Of a stretch of 64,000 nucleotides of DNA, positions 1 to 10,500 are shown piece by piece. The stretch is from Mycobacterium celatum (GTDB taxonomy: Bacteria > Actinomycetota > Actinomycetes > Mycobacteriales > Mycobacteriaceae). Every line of letters starts with the position of its first letter. Position 1 is the stretch's first letter. The stretch lies in contig NZ_LQOM01000016.1 of NCBI RefSeq assembly GCF_002101595.1, forward strand, positions 186,001-250,000, given 5' to 3'. The notes beneath the pieces are model-generated. The model worked only from the letters and a program-made list of their open reading frames with translations, was not told where the DNA came from and made no database searches. The position numbers and the translations under genes were made by a program.

Positions 1-1035
1 GAACATCCGATCCTCGTGTGGACGACGCGGGAGGTCAAGACACTCATTGAAGGCGACGGCGCCGATCCGTTCAATGGATTTGTATGGCTAGCTGCCAAGG
101 ACATTCGCCCTTCGGACTTCATCGTGACCGCAGCACCGCGGGATGGGCGGGAGCGGCGCGTATACGACCTGATGAAGTACGTCGGCCCAGGTGAATACGA
201 AGAGGTCGACGGGCTCATCCGCAAGGTCAACTCCGACTTGAAGCACCGCAGCAAGCAGCGCCATCGAATGAAATTCGTGTCTGTGAACCGCTATGTCGAG
301 GAGTCGTACGACCTCGGTCTTATCTTGGGCTGGTATCTGTCCGAAGGCCACGTCTCCAAGCGATCGGGCTCGGACGGCCTGATTGCCAACGGCATTCACT
401 TCACGCTCGGCGCACACGAACTCGAATATCAGCACGAGTTGGCGGCGGCATTCAAGCGGGTTTTCGCGGCCGAACTCTCTGTCAACCATAGTTTTTCGGA
501 CCAGTCGGTCCGGATGATCTGTAACAGCATGGTGGTCGCTTCGCTGTTCCTTTCCATGGTTGGGACGGGATACCACACAAAGCGGCTGTCCCACGATGTC
601 TTGACAGCCGACGAAGAATTCCAGCGTGGACTGCTGGCGGGGCTGTTCCGCGGCGACGGGTGCTGCACCACCGGCGGGATGGTGCTCGACCTGGTGAACC
701 CGGAATTGATCGACCAGGTCCAACTCCTTTTGCGCCGGGTCGGAATTGTGTCCAGGGTCCGTCAGTACGTAAATCAAGCAGGCAACTTGACGGGACAGGT
801 GTTCGTACCCGGGCTGCCCGGTGACAATGAAGAGTTCATCTTCGATGTTGGCAAGAACCTGCACAACTACGTCGGCCAAAAAGGAACGTCGCGCAAGACT
901 TATCAGGTCGTGCATGGCCGGCACGTGTACGGAATCCGCGAACTGAAGCGCACACAGGAAGTTCCGGAGAAGGTGTACAACCTCCACGTCGAGGGCACGC
1001 ACACCTACACGATTCGTGGCACTGTCGTCCACAAT
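1..1035 (+). other. Intein with LAGLIDADG homing endonuclease domain inside nrdE (3' part)
   Basis: The sequence shows a block B-like HPILV at the window start. It has two LAGLIDADG-type motifs, [12 protein letters not shown] (near base 310) and [10 protein letters not shown] (near base 630). The C-terminal splicing blocks are [14 protein letters not shown] and GTVVHN, ending at Asn 1033-1035 and followed by the extein nucleophile Cys. The penultimate His, terminal Asn and +1 Cys needed for splicing are all present. Both endonuclease motifs keep their acidic residue (E and D), so the homing activity may be intact. Base composition looks less GC-rich than the extein, which fits an acquired element. 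The N-terminal splicing Cys/Ser is off the left edge and could not be checked. Confidence 0.93.
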
Positions 1036-2649
1036 TGTTTCCTCCTTCGCATCGAAGACAACATGGAGTCCATCGGGCGCTCCATCAACTCCGCACTGCA
1101 GCTGTCCAAGCGTGGCGGGGGAGTTGCGTTGCTACTGAGCAACATTCGCGAGCACGGCGCACCGATCAAGAACATCGAGAACCAGAGCTCCGGCGTCATC
1201 CCCATCATGAAGCTGCTGGAGGACTCGTTCTCCTACGCCAACCAGCTCGGCGCGCGTCAGGGCGCCGGCGCTGTGTACCTGCATGCGCATCATCCGGACA
1301 TCTACCGCTTCCTCGACACCAAACGCGAAAACGCCGACGAGAAAATCCGCATCAAGACGCTGAGCCTGGGTGTGGTGATCCCCGACATCACCTTCGAGTT
1401 GGCCAAGAAGAACGAGGACATGTACCTGTTCTCGCCGTACGACGTCGAACGCATCTACGGAGTGCCGTTCGCCGACATCTCGGTCACCGAGAAGTACTAC
1501 GAGATGGTCGACGACGCGCGGATCCGCAAGACAAAGATCAAGGCGCGGGAGTTCTTCCAGACCTTGGCCGAGCTCCAGTTCGAGTCGGGCTATCCCTACA
1601 TCATGTTCGAGGACACGGTGAACCGGGCCAACCCGATTGAAGGCAAGATCACCCACTCCAACCTGTGCTCGGAGATCCTGCAGGTGTCCACCCCGTCGTT
1701 GTTCAACGATGATCTGTCGTATGCCAAAGTGGGCAAAGACATTTCGTGCAACCTCGGGTCGCTGAACATCGCCAAGACCATGGACTCGCCCGACTTCGCG
1801 CAGACCATCGAGGTGGCGATCCGGGCACTGACGGCGGTGAGCGACCAGACCCACATCACCTCGGTGCCCTCGATCGAGCAGGGCAACAACGACTCGCATG
1901 CGATCGGTCTGGGCCAGATGAACCTGCACGGCTATCTGGCCCGCGAGCGGATCTTCTATGGCTCCGAAGAGGGCATCGACTTCACCAACATCTACTTCTA
2001 TACGGTGCTCTACCATGCGCTGCGGGCGTCGAATCGCATTGCGATTGAACGGGGTACGCACTTCAAGGGCTTCGAGCGGTCCAAGTACGCGTCGGGGGAA
2101 TTCTTCGACAAGTACACCGATCAGGTCTGGGAGCCGAAGACGCCCAAGGTGCGTCAACTTTTCGCCGACGCAGGCATCCGCATCCCCGACCAGAACGACT
2201 GGCGGCGGCTCAAGGAGTCGGTGCAGGCGCATGGCATCTACAACCAGAATCTGCAGGCGGTGCCGCCGACCGGGTCGATCTCCTACATCAACCATTCGAC
2301 GAGCTCGATCCACCCGATCGTGTCGAAGATCGAGATCCGCAAGGAAGGCAAGATCGGCCGGGTTTACTACCCGGCGCCCTACATGACCAACGACAACCTG
2401 GAGTACTACCAGGACGCCTACGAGATCGGCTACGAGAAGATCATCGACACCTACGCCGCGGCCACCCAGCATGTGGACCAGGGCCTGAGCCTGACGTTGT
2501 TCTTCAAAGACACCGCCACTACCCGCGATGTGAACAAGGCGCAGATCTACGCCTGGCGCAAGGGCATCAAGACGCTGTACTACATCCGGCTGCGGCAGAT
2601 GGCGCTCGAAGGCACCGAGGTCGAAGGCTGCGTGTCCTGCATGCTGTAG
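1..2649 (+). CDS. nrdE: Ribonucleoside-diphosphate reductase class Ib, large (alpha) subunit, 5'-truncated by window edge, intein-containing
   Basis: NrdE reduces ribonucleoside diphosphates to deoxyribonucleotides, using the radical made by NrdF. The frame is open from base 1, so the N-terminal extein and the start of the intein lie outside the window. Bases 1-1035 encode the rest of an intein. The C-extein begins at the Cys codon 1036-1038 with [14 protein letters not shown], which contains the redox-active cysteine. It continues through [17 protein letters not shown] and the [13 protein letters not shown] loop, and ends with the C-terminal dithiol CVSCML that re-reduces the active site. 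The stop is TAG at 2647-2649. The product is functional only if the intein splices. nrdF lies about 5 kb downstream, so the two subunits are not in one tight operon, as in M. tuberculosis. Confidence 0.96.
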   Translation, partial: EHPILVWTTREVKTLIEGDGADPFNGFVWLAAKDIRPSDFIVTAAPRDGRERRVYDLMKYVGPGEYEEVDGLIRKVNSDLKHRSKQRHRMKFVSVNRYVEESYDLGLILGWYLSEGHVSKRSGSDGLIANGIHFTLGAHELEYQHELAAAFKRVFAAELSVNHSFSDQSVRMICNSMVVASLFLSMVGTGYHTKRLSHDVLTADEEFQRGLLAGLFRGDGCCTTGGMVLDLVNPELIDQVQLLLRRVGIVSRVRQYVNQAGNLTGQVFVPGLPGDNEEFIFDVGKNLHNYVGQKGTSRKTYQVVHGRHVYGIRELKRTQEVPEKVYNLHVEGTHTYTIRGTVVHNCFLLRIEDNMESIGRSINSALQLSKRGGGVALLLSNIREHGAPIKNIENQSSGVIPIMKLLEDSFSYANQLGARQGAGAVYLHAHHPDIYRFLDTKRENADEKIRIKTLSLGVVIPDITFELAKKNEDMYLFSPYDVERIYGVPFADISVTEKYYEMVDDARIRKTKIKAREFFQTLAELQFESGYPYIMFEDTVNRANPIEGKITHSNLCSEILQVSTPSLFNDDLSYAKVGKDISCNLGSLNIAKTMDSPDFAQTIEVAIRALTAVSDQTHITSVPSIEQGNNDSHAIGLGQMNLHGYLARERIFYGSEEGIDFTNIYFYTVLYHALRASNRIAIERGTHFKGFERSKYASGEFFDKYTDQVWEPKTPKVRQLFADAGIRIPDQNDWRRLKESVQAHGIYNQNLQAVPPTGSISYINHSTSSIHPIVSKIEIRKEGKIGRVYYPAPYMTNDNLEYYQDAYEIGYEKIIDTYAAATQHVDQGLSLTLFFKDTATTRDVNKAQIYAWRKGIKTLYYIRLRQMALEGTEVEGCVSCML

Positions 2650-2660
2650 CCGGGTTTTCT

Positions 2661-2721
2661 GCCGAGTGGCCACTTAAGGCACGCGATTTGGCGTTTCGCG
2701 TGACAAAGCTGGCCACTCGGC
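2661..2721. repeat. Long nested inverted repeat downstream of nrdE
   Basis: GCCGAGTGGCCA (2661-2672) is matched perfectly by TGGCCACTCGGC (2710-2721). Inside the loop ACGCGA (2681-2686) pairs with TCGCGT (2696-2701). It starts 12 bp after the nrdE stop, so the RNA could fold into a terminator-like hairpin. There is no following T-tract. It resembles the intergenic hairpins common in mycobacteria. Confidence 0.6.
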
Positions 2722-2770
2722 GGCACCGACAAGCCGGGTCTTCCCAGGTCAGCGACCGCAAGGCGGTAAA

Positions 2771-3514
2771 GTGCTTGACGTGGTGAGAATCCCTCGACCC
2801 CACCCCGGCGCCAGACCCGGGGGCAAGGTCGACGCGCGCAGCGAACGCTGGCGCGAACACCGCAAGAAGGTGCGCGGCGAGATCGTCGAGGCTGCCTTCC
2901 GCGCCATCGACCGGCTGGGTCCCGATGTGAGCGTGCGGGAGATCGCCGAAGAGGCCGGCACCGCCAAACCCAAGATCTACCGGCATTTCCACGACAAATC
3001 CGATCTGTTCCAGGCGATCGGCGAACGCCTGCGCGACATGTTGTGGGCGGCGGTCTTCCCGTCGGTCGACTTCGCCACCAACTCTGCTCGCGACATCATC
3101 CGGCGCAGCGTCGAGGAGTACGTCAACCTCGTCGAACAGCATCCCAACGTGCTTCGGTTTTTCATCCAGGGCCGCTTCCCGGAGCGCTCCGAGTCGACGA
3201 TGCGGGCACTCAACGAGGGCCGCGAGATCACCCTGGCGATGGCCGAGATGTTCAACAACGAGCTGCGCGAAATGGAACTCGACCGTGCCGCCATCGAACT
3301 CGCGGCGTTCGCGGCGTTCGGTTCGGCACAGTCGGCCACCGACTGGTGGCTCGGCCCGGAGCCCGACAGCCCGCGCCGCATGCCGCACGACAAGTTCGTC
3401 GAGCATCTGACGACCATCATGATGGGCGTCATCGGCGGCACCGCAGAGCTACTCGGCATCGAGATGGATCCCGACTTGCCGATTCACAGCGCGGCGCCGC
3501 GCGAAGCCAGCTAA
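2771..3514 (+). CDS. TetR-family transcriptional regulator (Rv3050c equivalent)
   Basis: The N-terminal region carries a TetR helix-turn-helix: a helix around residues 36-50, then VSVREIAEEAGTAKPKIYRHF, where the YRHF end is the classic recognition-helix tail. The C-terminal half is helical and ligand-binding, with no recognisable specificity. The GTG start at 2771 follows AGGCGG; another in-frame GTG at 2780 would remove three residues. The protein has 247 residues, slightly longer than usual for the family because of a basic, proline-rich N-terminus. Position between nrdE and the monooxygenase gene matches M. tuberculosis Rv3050c. It ends with a 4 bp convergent overlap with the MFS gene on the other strand. 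Its target is unknown; the downstream monooxygenase is the usual guess. Confidence 0.88.
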   Translation: MLDVVRIPRPHPGARPGGKVDARSERWREHRKKVRGEIVEAAFRAIDRLGPDVSVREIAEEAGTAKPKIYRHFHDKSDLFQAIGERLRDMLWAAVFPSVDFATNSARDIIRRSVEEYVNLVEQHPNVLRFFIQGRFPERSESTMRALNEGREITLAMAEMFNNELREMELDRAAIELAAFAAFGSAQSATDWWLGPEPDSPRRMPHDKFVEHLTTIMMGVIGGTAELLGIEMDPDLPIHSAAPREAS

Positions 3515-5079
3515 TCGCCGCGACGCACGAACAGGGCCAGCACCGCGCCGACACCCGCTGCCACCGCGGCCACGACCATCGACGCGTGCAGCCCGACCAT
3601 GAACGCACCGTTGCAGCCCTGCGCCACCGCACGCGCCAACGGGGCGGGCATGCCCGGGACGGCCGGCGTAACGCCTTGGGCCACAAGCTCTTTCGCGGCC
3701 GTCAGCCTGCCCGCGATCGGCGCCGGAGTGCCGGCCGCTTTGAGCTGCTCGACGAGCACCGAACCGACCCGGCTCGACACCACCGAGCCCAGAATCGTGG
3801 TGCCCAGCACCCCGCCCAGCTGCACGGCTGTGCTCTGCAGACCGCCAGCCAGTCCGGCGTCGTCGACGCTGGCGTTTCCGACGATGGCGTCGGAACTGGC
3901 GGTCAGCACCAGGCCGATGCCCGCACCCAGCAAGACGAACGCCGGCCACAGCGCGTCGTATCCCGAGTCGGCGCGCAGGAATGCCAGCGAGAACAGGCCG
4001 CCCGCGACGGCGCCCAGCCCGACGACCATGGCCGGGCGCGGCCCGAACTTCTCGGTGAGCCAGCCACTGAGCGGGGCCGTGACCATCAGCGTCAGGCTCA
4101 GCGGCAGCGTGCGCACACCGGTCTCGACGGGAGAGTAGCCCTGCACGTTCTGCAGATACAGGGACAAGAAGAACACCGCGCCGAACAGCGCGAAGAAGTC
4201 GATGACGACCACCGCGGTGCCGATCGACAGGGACCGATTGGCGAACAGCCGCATCGGCAGCAACGGCTCGGCCGCGCGCAACTCGATCAGCACGAACACC
4301 GCCAGCGCCGCCAGGCCCGCCAGCAGCACGCCGAGCGTCCGGCCGGCCAGCCAGCCCCAGTTCTGGGCTTTGATCAACCCGAACACGATCAGGAACAGCC
4401 CACCCGACAGCGTGGCGATGCCCGGGATGTCGAGGTGGTGCTCGCCGGCGCTGCGGGTCTCGACGATCGCTCGCGCACCGATCAGTAGCGCGGCGGCCGC
4501 GATCGGCGCATTGATGTAGAACACCGACTCCCAGCTGACGTGTTCGACCAGCAGCCCACCCACGATGGGCCCGGCCGCGATCGACACGCCCGATGCGGCG
4601 CCCCAGATCCCGACGGCGGTGTTGAGCTTCTCCGGCGGGAACGCGGCCCGGACGATCGCCAACGTGCTCGGCATCAGCAGGGCGCCGAACACCCCTTGCA
4701 GCGTGCGCAGGGCGATGACGCCGCCGACCGTGCCGATCAGCCCGATGCCCACTGAGGTCGCGGCAAAGCCGACCACGCCGATGAAGAACATCTGACGACG
4801 GCCGAACCGGTCGCCGAGCTTTCCGCCGAAGATCAGCAGCGACGCCAGCGCGAGCATGTAGGCGTCGGTGATCCACTGCAGATCCGACAGCGACGCGTGC
4901 AGGTCGGTGGCGATGCGCGGGTTGGCGATGGCCACCACCGAGGCGTCGAGGCCGACCATGACGACGCCGATCGAGACGGCGATCAATGTCCACCACGGGT
5001 TGCCCCGCATTCCGTCCTGGCTGGGCGCCCGGTGCCGGCCTGCGTGCGTCGGCTCCGGGGCAGTCAGTGTGACGGCCAT
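3511..5079 (-). CDS. MFS multidrug transporter, DHA2 (EmrB/QacA) family, 14 transmembrane segments
   Basis: This is a proton-driven efflux pump of the inner membrane. The 522-residue protein begins after a short cytoplasmic leader with the first hydrophobic helix near residues 32-52. It then shows LQWITDAYMLALASLLIFGG and the loop motif GKLGDRFGRRQMF (motif A of MFS). Motif C-like glycines follow in GVSIAAGPIVGGLL. Hydrophobic segments continue to the C-terminus, fitting 14 helices. It is divergent from the TetR gene at 5181, with 101 bp between starts, the usual arrangement for a regulator and its pump. The pair is absent from the equivalent place in M. tuberculosis, so it looks like an insertion between the Rv3050c and Rv3049c equivalents. 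The substrate cannot be told. Confidence 0.9.
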   Translation of the reverse strand: MAVTLTAPEPTHAGRHRAPSQDGMRGNPWWTLIAVSIGVVMVGLDASVVAIANPRIATDLHASLSDLQWITDAYMLALASLLIFGGKLGDRFGRRQMFFIGVVGFAATSVGIGLIGTVGGVIALRTLQGVFGALLMPSTLAIVRAAFPPEKLNTAVGIWGAASGVSIAAGPIVGGLLVEHVSWESVFYINAPIAAAALLIGARAIVETRSAGEHHLDIPGIATLSGGLFLIVFGLIKAQNWGWLAGRTLGVLLAGLAALAVFVLIELRAAEPLLPMRLFANRSLSIGTAVVVIDFFALFGAVFFLSLYLQNVQGYSPVETGVRTLPLSLTLMVTAPLSGWLTEKFGPRPAMVVGLGAVAGGLFSLAFLRADSGYDALWPAFVLLGAGIGLVLTASSDAIVGNASVDDAGLAGGLQSTAVQLGGVLGTTILGSVVSSRVGSVLVEQLKAAGTPAPIAGRLTAAKELVAQGVTPAVPGMPAPLARAVAQGCNGAFMVGLHASMVVAAVAAGVGAVLALFVRRGD

Positions 5080-5180
5080 GTGTGTGCTCCGTTCGTATGT
5101 GGAGGGTAGTTACCGCTTACGGGTCTCGAAGATACGCATAAGTGGATGCCTCCCTCCAGTTCGACGGGTAGGGTTGACCT
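5080..5180. promoter_or_regulatory. Divergent promoter/operator region between MFS pump and TetR gene
   Basis: The 101 bp gap separates two divergent starts. It holds an inverted repeat TGGAGGG (5100-5106) / CCCTCCA (5152-5158) with a wide spacer, and an AT-richer centre around TTACCGCTTACG and ATACGCATAAG. TetR autoregulation of such gaps is usual for the family. The exact operator is not identifiable by eye. Confidence 0.45.
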
Positions 5181-5846
5181 GTGATTTCAGGCGCAGCGCC
5201 GGGCGAAAAGGGAGCCAGACCACTTCGCGCCGACGCGAAACTCAACCGCGACCGGATCCTGGCCGCCGCCGCCGAGCTGTTCGCCGAGCGTGGGCTCTCG
5301 GTGCCGCTGGAGGAGATCGCCGGCCGGGCCGGGGTAGGAGTGGCGACCCTCTATCGTCGCTTCCCCACCCGCGCAGACCTGGCGGCCGCGGCGTTCGAGC
5401 GGAACATGTCGCGCTACACCGAGGCGGTGGATCGCGCGCTGGCCAATCCGAGAGCCTGGGACGGCTTTCGGGCGCTGGTGTTCGAGCTGTGCGAGCTGCA
5501 GGCCGGTGACGCCGGCCTGCGTGACCTGTTGACCACTGCATTTCCGGCCACCAGCGCCGTCGAGCAGCGCACCAACGAGACCGTGGACAAGCTCCGCGAG
5601 CTCGTCCGGCGGGCGCAAGCCGAAGAAAAGTTGCGGCCCGACGCGGTGGCCGGGGACATCGTCGTCATGCTGATGGCCAACGCCGGGGTGCTCAGGACCA
5701 CCGGCTCGGCAGCGCCGGATGCCTGGCGGCGGTTCGCGGCGCTGATGGTCGACGCGTTCGGCGCCCGGCCCGAGGTGCCGCTGCCGGCGGCACCGCCCGA
5801 GCACGAGTTGCGGCGGTCGATCGCATTGTTGACCGAGGGGCGCTGA
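5181..5846 (+). CDS. TetR-family regulator, probable repressor of the adjacent MFS pump
   Basis: The 221-residue protein has the TetR DNA-binding region at residues 15-65: LNRDRILAAAAELFAERG, then VPLEEIAGRAGVGVATLYRRFPTRADL, where the LYRRFPTR tail is diagnostic. The C-terminal domain resembles the TetR_C family found in many actinobacterial regulators. It is read divergently from the pump at 3511-5079 with a shared 101 bp promoter region. Local control of the pump is therefore the best inference. The start is GTG at 5181. It ends 38 bp before the monooxygenase gene and may be cotranscribed with it. Confidence 0.88.
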   Translation: MISGAAPGEKGARPLRADAKLNRDRILAAAAELFAERGLSVPLEEIAGRAGVGVATLYRRFPTRADLAAAAFERNMSRYTEAVDRALANPRAWDGFRALVFELCELQAGDAGLRDLLTTAFPATSAVEQRTNETVDKLRELVRRAQAEEKLRPDAVAGDIVVMLMANAGVLRTTGSAAPDAWRRFAALMVDAFGARPEVPLPAAPPEHELRRSIALLTEGR

Positions 5847-5884
5847 AGTACCCGGTACCAGCGTTCCCAGGTAGGATCACCCCC

Positions 5885-7423
5885 GTGACCATTACTGAGT
5901 CGGCGCCGCAGCAGGCAGCACACAAACCGCCGGTGCACACCCGGGCAGTGATCATCGGAACCGGGTTTTCCGGACTGGGCATGGCGATTGCCCTGCAGCG
6001 CCAGGGCGTGGACTTCGTGATCCTGGAGAAGGCCGACGACATCGGCGGCACCTGGCGGGACAACAGCTACCCCGGCTGCGCATGCGACATCCCGTCGCAT
6101 CTGTACTCGTTTTCGTTCGAGCCCAAGCCGGACTGGAAGCACCTGTTCTCCTACCAGCCCGAGATTTGGGACTACCTCAAGGGTGTCACCGACAAATACG
6201 GACTGCGCCGCTACATCGAGTTCAATTCGCTTGTCGAGCGCGGACATTGGGACGACGAGGAGTACCGCTGGCATGTGTTCACCGCCGACGGGCGGGAGTA
6301 CGTCGCGCAGTTCCTGATCTCGGGCGCCGGCGCGCTGCACATCCCGTCGGTTCCCGACATCGAGGGCCGCGACGAATTCCGCGGCGCCGCTTTCCATTCC
6401 GCGCAGTGGGACCACGGTGTCGACCTGACCGGCAAGCGGGTGGCGATAATCGGGACCGGAGCCAGCGCCATCCAGATCGTGCCCGAGATCGTCGATCAGG
6501 TCGCCGAATTACAGCTCTACCAACGCACCCCGCCGTGGGTGATCCCCCGCACCAACGAGGAATTGCCCGCAGGGCTGCGTCGCGCCCTGGCGAACATCCC
6601 CGGTTTGCGCCTTGCGCTGCGCACCGCACTGTATTGGGGCCACGAGGTGGTGGCCTACGGCATGACCAAGCGACCCAGCCTTCTCAAAGTCGGCGAGGCA
6701 CTGGGCAAGTGGAACATCCGCCGCTCGGTCAAGGATCGCGAACTGCGTCGCAAACTGACCCCGAGCTACCGGATCGGCTGCAAGCGAATCCTGAACTCCT
6801 CCACCTACTATCGCGCTGTGGCCGACCCGAAGACCGAGCTGGTCACCGACCACATCAGCCGCATCACGCCCGACGGCATCGTCACCGCCGACGGCACCGA
6901 GCGTCACGCCGACGTGATCGTGTTCGCCACCGGCTTCCACGTCACCGACTCCTACACCTACGTCCAGATCAAGGGGATGCACGGCGAGGACCTGGTCGAC
7001 CGCTGGAACCGCGAAGGCCTTGGCGCACACCGCGGAATCACCGTCGCCGACGTGCCCAACCTGTTCTTCCTGCTGGGACCCAACACCGGGCTGGGACACA
7101 ACTCGGTGGTGTTCATGATCGAATCCCAGATCCGCTACGTCGCTGATGCGATCGCGGCGTGCGACCGGCTCGGCGCGCGGGCGCTGGCCCCGACCCGCGC
7201 CGCCCAGGACCGGTTCAACGAGGAGCTGCAGCGCAAGCTCGCCGGTTCGGTCTGGAACTCCGGCGGGTGCAGCAGCTGGTACCTCGACGAGCACGGCAAC
7301 AACCGGGTGCTGTGGGGCGGCTACACCTGGCAGTACTGGATGGGCACCCGCTCGCTTCGGCCCGCCGAGTACCAGTTCTTCGGGGTGGGAAGCGCCGCTT
7401 CGCCGACGTCGACTGTGCATTGA
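5885..7423 (+). CDS. FAD/NADPH-dependent monooxygenase, Baeyer-Villiger type (Rv3049c equivalent)
   Basis: Flavin monooxygenase that would insert oxygen into ketones or similar substrates. The first Rossmann motif GTGFSG lies at residues 25-30 and binds FAD, with DDIGGTWRDNSYPG nearby, typical of the family. The Baeyer-Villiger fingerprint FxGxxxHxxxW appears as FRGAAFHSAQWD (residues 165-176). The second nucleotide motif GTGASA (190-195) binds NADPH, and the late motif FATGFHVTDSY is present. GTG start at 5885. The length of 512 residues is usual. Lies between the TetR gene and nrdF, as Rv3049c does. The physiological substrate is unknown. Confidence 0.9.
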   Translation: MTITESAPQQAAHKPPVHTRAVIIGTGFSGLGMAIALQRQGVDFVILEKADDIGGTWRDNSYPGCACDIPSHLYSFSFEPKPDWKHLFSYQPEIWDYLKGVTDKYGLRRYIEFNSLVERGHWDDEEYRWHVFTADGREYVAQFLISGAGALHIPSVPDIEGRDEFRGAAFHSAQWDHGVDLTGKRVAIIGTGASAIQIVPEIVDQVAELQLYQRTPPWVIPRTNEELPAGLRRALANIPGLRLALRTALYWGHEVVAYGMTKRPSLLKVGEALGKWNIRRSVKDRELRRKLTPSYRIGCKRILNSSTYYRAVADPKTELVTDHISRITPDGIVTADGTERHADVIVFATGFHVTDSYTYVQIKGMHGEDLVDRWNREGLGAHRGITVADVPNLFFLLGPNTGLGHNSVVFMIESQIRYVADAIAACDRLGARALAPTRAAQDRFNEELQRKLAGSVWNSGGCSSWYLDEHGNNRVLWGGYTWQYWMGTRSLRPAEYQFFGVGSAASPTSTVH

Positions 7424-7471
7424 CGGCTTTCAGAGTGCGGTGAGGGCGTGGATTCGGCGATTTTCCCGCCC

Positions 7472-7517
7472 AGGATGCACTGTCGATGAGCTGCGCCGCC
7501 GAGGATGCACACTCGGC
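7472..7517. repeat. Direct repeat plus small hairpin upstream of nrdF
   Basis: AGGATGCAC occurs at 7472-7480 and again at 7502-7510, 30 bp apart. The second copy sits in the loop of GCCGAG (7498-7503) / CTCGGC (7512-7517). It lies in the 233 bp gap between the monooxygenase gene and nrdF. Function is unknown; it may be an end-of-gene hairpin for the monooxygenase or part of nrdF control. The rest of the gap shows no clear signal. Confidence 0.4.
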
Positions 7518-7644
7518 GCCCCGGCCCCACTAGAGAGCCACGCTAGGAGACACGCCCCGGCACAAGGTGTTGTGTTGCGGCCGGTTGTCGGACCCCAGGG
7601 GTAGTGTTTGAAGTCTCAGCACAGCCGACCATACGTCCTGGTGA

Positions 7645-8631
<987 letters not shown>

Positions 8632-8634
8632 ACG

Positions 8635-8940
8635 TCAGATCCCTATCCAGACCCACTGCTGTCGACCTCCGTCCCATACCGGGTGGACCGGCCACGGCGA
8701 CGGGGGCGGCGTTTGCGGGGGCGGCGGCACATCAGGCGGGGCATACATCGGCGCATACGGCGGCGGGGGCGTGTACCACGATGGCGGCGGTGGTGGCGGT
8801 TTGCACTCGTTGGTTGCCACAATGTGCGACCAGTTGGGGTCGCATTGCGCTGAGCTGACTCCCGGCGTCACGACCATCGCAGCCGACATCGAAACGACAA
8901 CCGCGGCGCCGGCGGCCAGACGGCGAACGAACCTCATCAT
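8635..8940 (-). CDS. Small secreted proline-rich protein (probable Rv3047c equivalent)
   Basis: A 101-residue product with a Sec-type signal peptide: MRFVRRLAAGAAVVVSMSAA followed by a likely cleavage site at SSAQ. The mature part is short and dominated by PPPPPP and similar runs, with aromatic residues near the C-terminus (WVWIGI). The start is ATG at 8938-8940, with GGGAGG on the minus strand 5 bp upstream. It is convergent with nrdF, 3 bp apart. Similar small proline-rich exported proteins are common in mycobacteria; no function is known. Confidence 0.75.
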   Translation of the reverse strand: MMRFVRRLAAGAAVVVSMSAAMVVTPGVSSAQCDPNWSHIVATNECKPPPPPPSWYTPPPPYAPMYAPPDVPPPPQTPPPSPWPVHPVWDGGRQQWVWIGI

Positions 8941-9067
8941 CGCTGCCTCCCGCGAACGATTCCCGACCTTGGCGTACTTCAGCGTATGCCTGTGAGCGGC
9001 TTATGAGTTCTGTGAGTTGCGCGCCGCCGAGTGGCGGCGATGGCCGGCCGGCACGACACTGGACTTC

Positions 9068-9409
9068 GTGGCCACCTCGTCATTCCTGAGTTCGGTACTG
9101 CGCTGGCTACAGGCTGGCTATCCCGACGGCGTTCCCGGACCCGACCGGGTACCGTTGCTCGCGCTGCTGCGCAGCACGCCGCTGACCGAAGAGCAGCTCG
9201 CCGAGGTGGTGCACAACATCACCGCGAGCAAGTCAAACGGGTTGGCGGACAGCGAGATTGACCACGACGAGATCGCCGAGTTCATCTCCGACATGACCCA
9301 CTACGACGCCGGCCCGGAAAACATCAGGCGGGTGGCGGCCACGCTGGCCGCGGCGGGGTGGCCGCTGGCCGGGGTGAGCGCCGAGGAGGCCGACGCCTCA
9401 CAAAGTTGA
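9068..9409 (+). CDS. DUF3349 family protein (Rv3046c equivalent)
   Basis: A small soluble protein. It opens with [31 protein letters not shown], the hallmark of DUF3349, and then has an acidic helical region with [11 protein letters not shown] and ISDMTH. The GTG at 9068 is chosen because homologues begin just before SSFL. The frame is open upstream to a TTG at 9017, which would add 17 residues that look non-conserved. Its end overlaps the convergent adhC gene by 12 bp. Function is unknown; structures of the family suggest a small helical fold. Confidence 0.75.
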   Translation: MATSSFLSSVLRWLQAGYPDGVPGPDRVPLLALLRSTPLTEEQLAEVVHNITASKSNGLADSEIDHDEIAEFISDMTHYDAGPENIRRVAATLAAAGWPLAGVSAEEADASQS

Positions 9410-10441
9410 GGTGTCGATCACGAAGCGGTAGCGCACGTCGCTGGCCAGCACCCGCTCGTAGGCCTCGTTGACGTAGTCGGCTGAAATGACCTCGATTTCG
9501 GGCGTCGTGCCGTGTTCGGCGCAGAAGTTCAACATCTCCTGCGTTTCGGCGATACCACCGATCAGTGAGCCGGACACACTGCGGCGCATGTTCACCAGCG
9601 GGAAAGCCGGCACGGACATCGGCTGTTCGGGCATGCCGATTTCGACGAGCGTGCCGTCGACGTCGAGCAGCTTGAGGTACTCGCCGAGATCGAGGTTGGC
9701 CGACACTGTGTTGAGGATCAGGTCGAAGCCGTTGCGCAGCTTCTTGAACGTGGCCGGGTCGCTGGTGGCGTGGTAGTGGCTGGCGCCGAGCCGCAGGCCG
9801 TCTTCCATCTTCTTCAGCGACTGGCTCAGCACCGTGATCTCGGCGCCCATCGCCTTGCCCAGCTTGACGCCCATGTGTCCCAGGCCGCCGAGGCCGACGA
9901 CCGCGACCCGCTTGCCCGGCCCGGCATTCCAGTGCCGCAGCGGCGAGTACACCGTGATACCCGCGCACAGCAGCGGCGCCGCGGCGTCCAGCGGGAGCGC
10001 ATCGGGGATGCGCAGCACGTAGTTCTCGTCGACGACGATCGCCTGGCTGTAGCCACCCTGGGTCGGCTCGCCGTCCCGGCCGATGCCGTTGTAGGTGCCG
10101 ACCATGCCGCCGCCCGTGCAGTACTGCTCGAACCCGGCGCGGCAGCTGCTGCACTGCCGACAGGAGTCGACGAAACAGCCCACGCCGACGCGGTCGCCCA
10201 CCTTGTACTTGGTCACCTCGGATCCGACGGCCGATACCACGCCGGCGATCTCGTGACCGGGAACCACGGGGTAGTTGGGTTGGCCCCATTCGGCCTTGAC
10301 CGTGTGGATGTCGGAGTGGCAGATGCCGGCGAACTTGATGTCGATGGCCACGTCGTGCGGGCCGGGATCGCGGCGGTTGATCGTCGTCTTGGTCAATGGT
10401 GCGGTCGCCGAGGTGGCGGCATACGCGGAAACAGTGCTCAT
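9398..10441 (-). CDS. adhC: NADP-dependent zinc alcohol dehydrogenase
   Basis: Medium-chain dehydrogenase, cinnamyl-alcohol-dehydrogenase type, which interconverts aldehydes and alcohols with NADP(H). Catalytic zinc ligands are C41 (GICHSD) and H63-E64 (PGHE). The structural zinc site is C94, C97, C100 and C108. The Rossmann motif GLGGLGHMG lies near residue 185. The start is taken as ATG at 10439-10441, with GAGG 7 bp upstream; the frame extends 11 codons further without support. The length of 347 residues matches M. tuberculosis AdhC (Rv3045). Natural substrate is unknown; fatty aldehydes are plausible. Confidence 0.94.
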   Translation of the reverse strand: MSTVSAYAATSATAPLTKTTINRRDPGPHDVAIDIKFAGICHSDIHTVKAEWGQPNYPVVPGHEIAGVVSAVGSEVTKYKVGDRVGVGCFVDSCRQCSSCRAGFEQYCTGGGMVGTYNGIGRDGEPTQGGYSQAIVVDENYVLRIPDALPLDAAAPLLCAGITVYSPLRHWNAGPGKRVAVVGLGGLGHMGVKLGKAMGAEITVLSQSLKKMEDGLRLGASHYHATSDPATFKKLRNGFDLILNTVSANLDLGEYLKLLDVDGTLVEIGMPEQPMSVPAFPLVNMRRSVSGSLIGGIAETQEMLNFCAEHGTTPEIEVISADYVNEAYERVLASDVRYRFVIDTSTL

Positions 10442-10500
10442 CGGAATACCTCGTACCTGCGCGTGTCTTAGCAATCGGAATTCAGGGGATGCCCCACAGA

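Noticed and set aside
1132..2673. 513-residue minus-strand frame opposite nrdE
   Set aside because: It is a shadow of the coding strand in GC-rich DNA; it has no family features and nrdE is clearly real.
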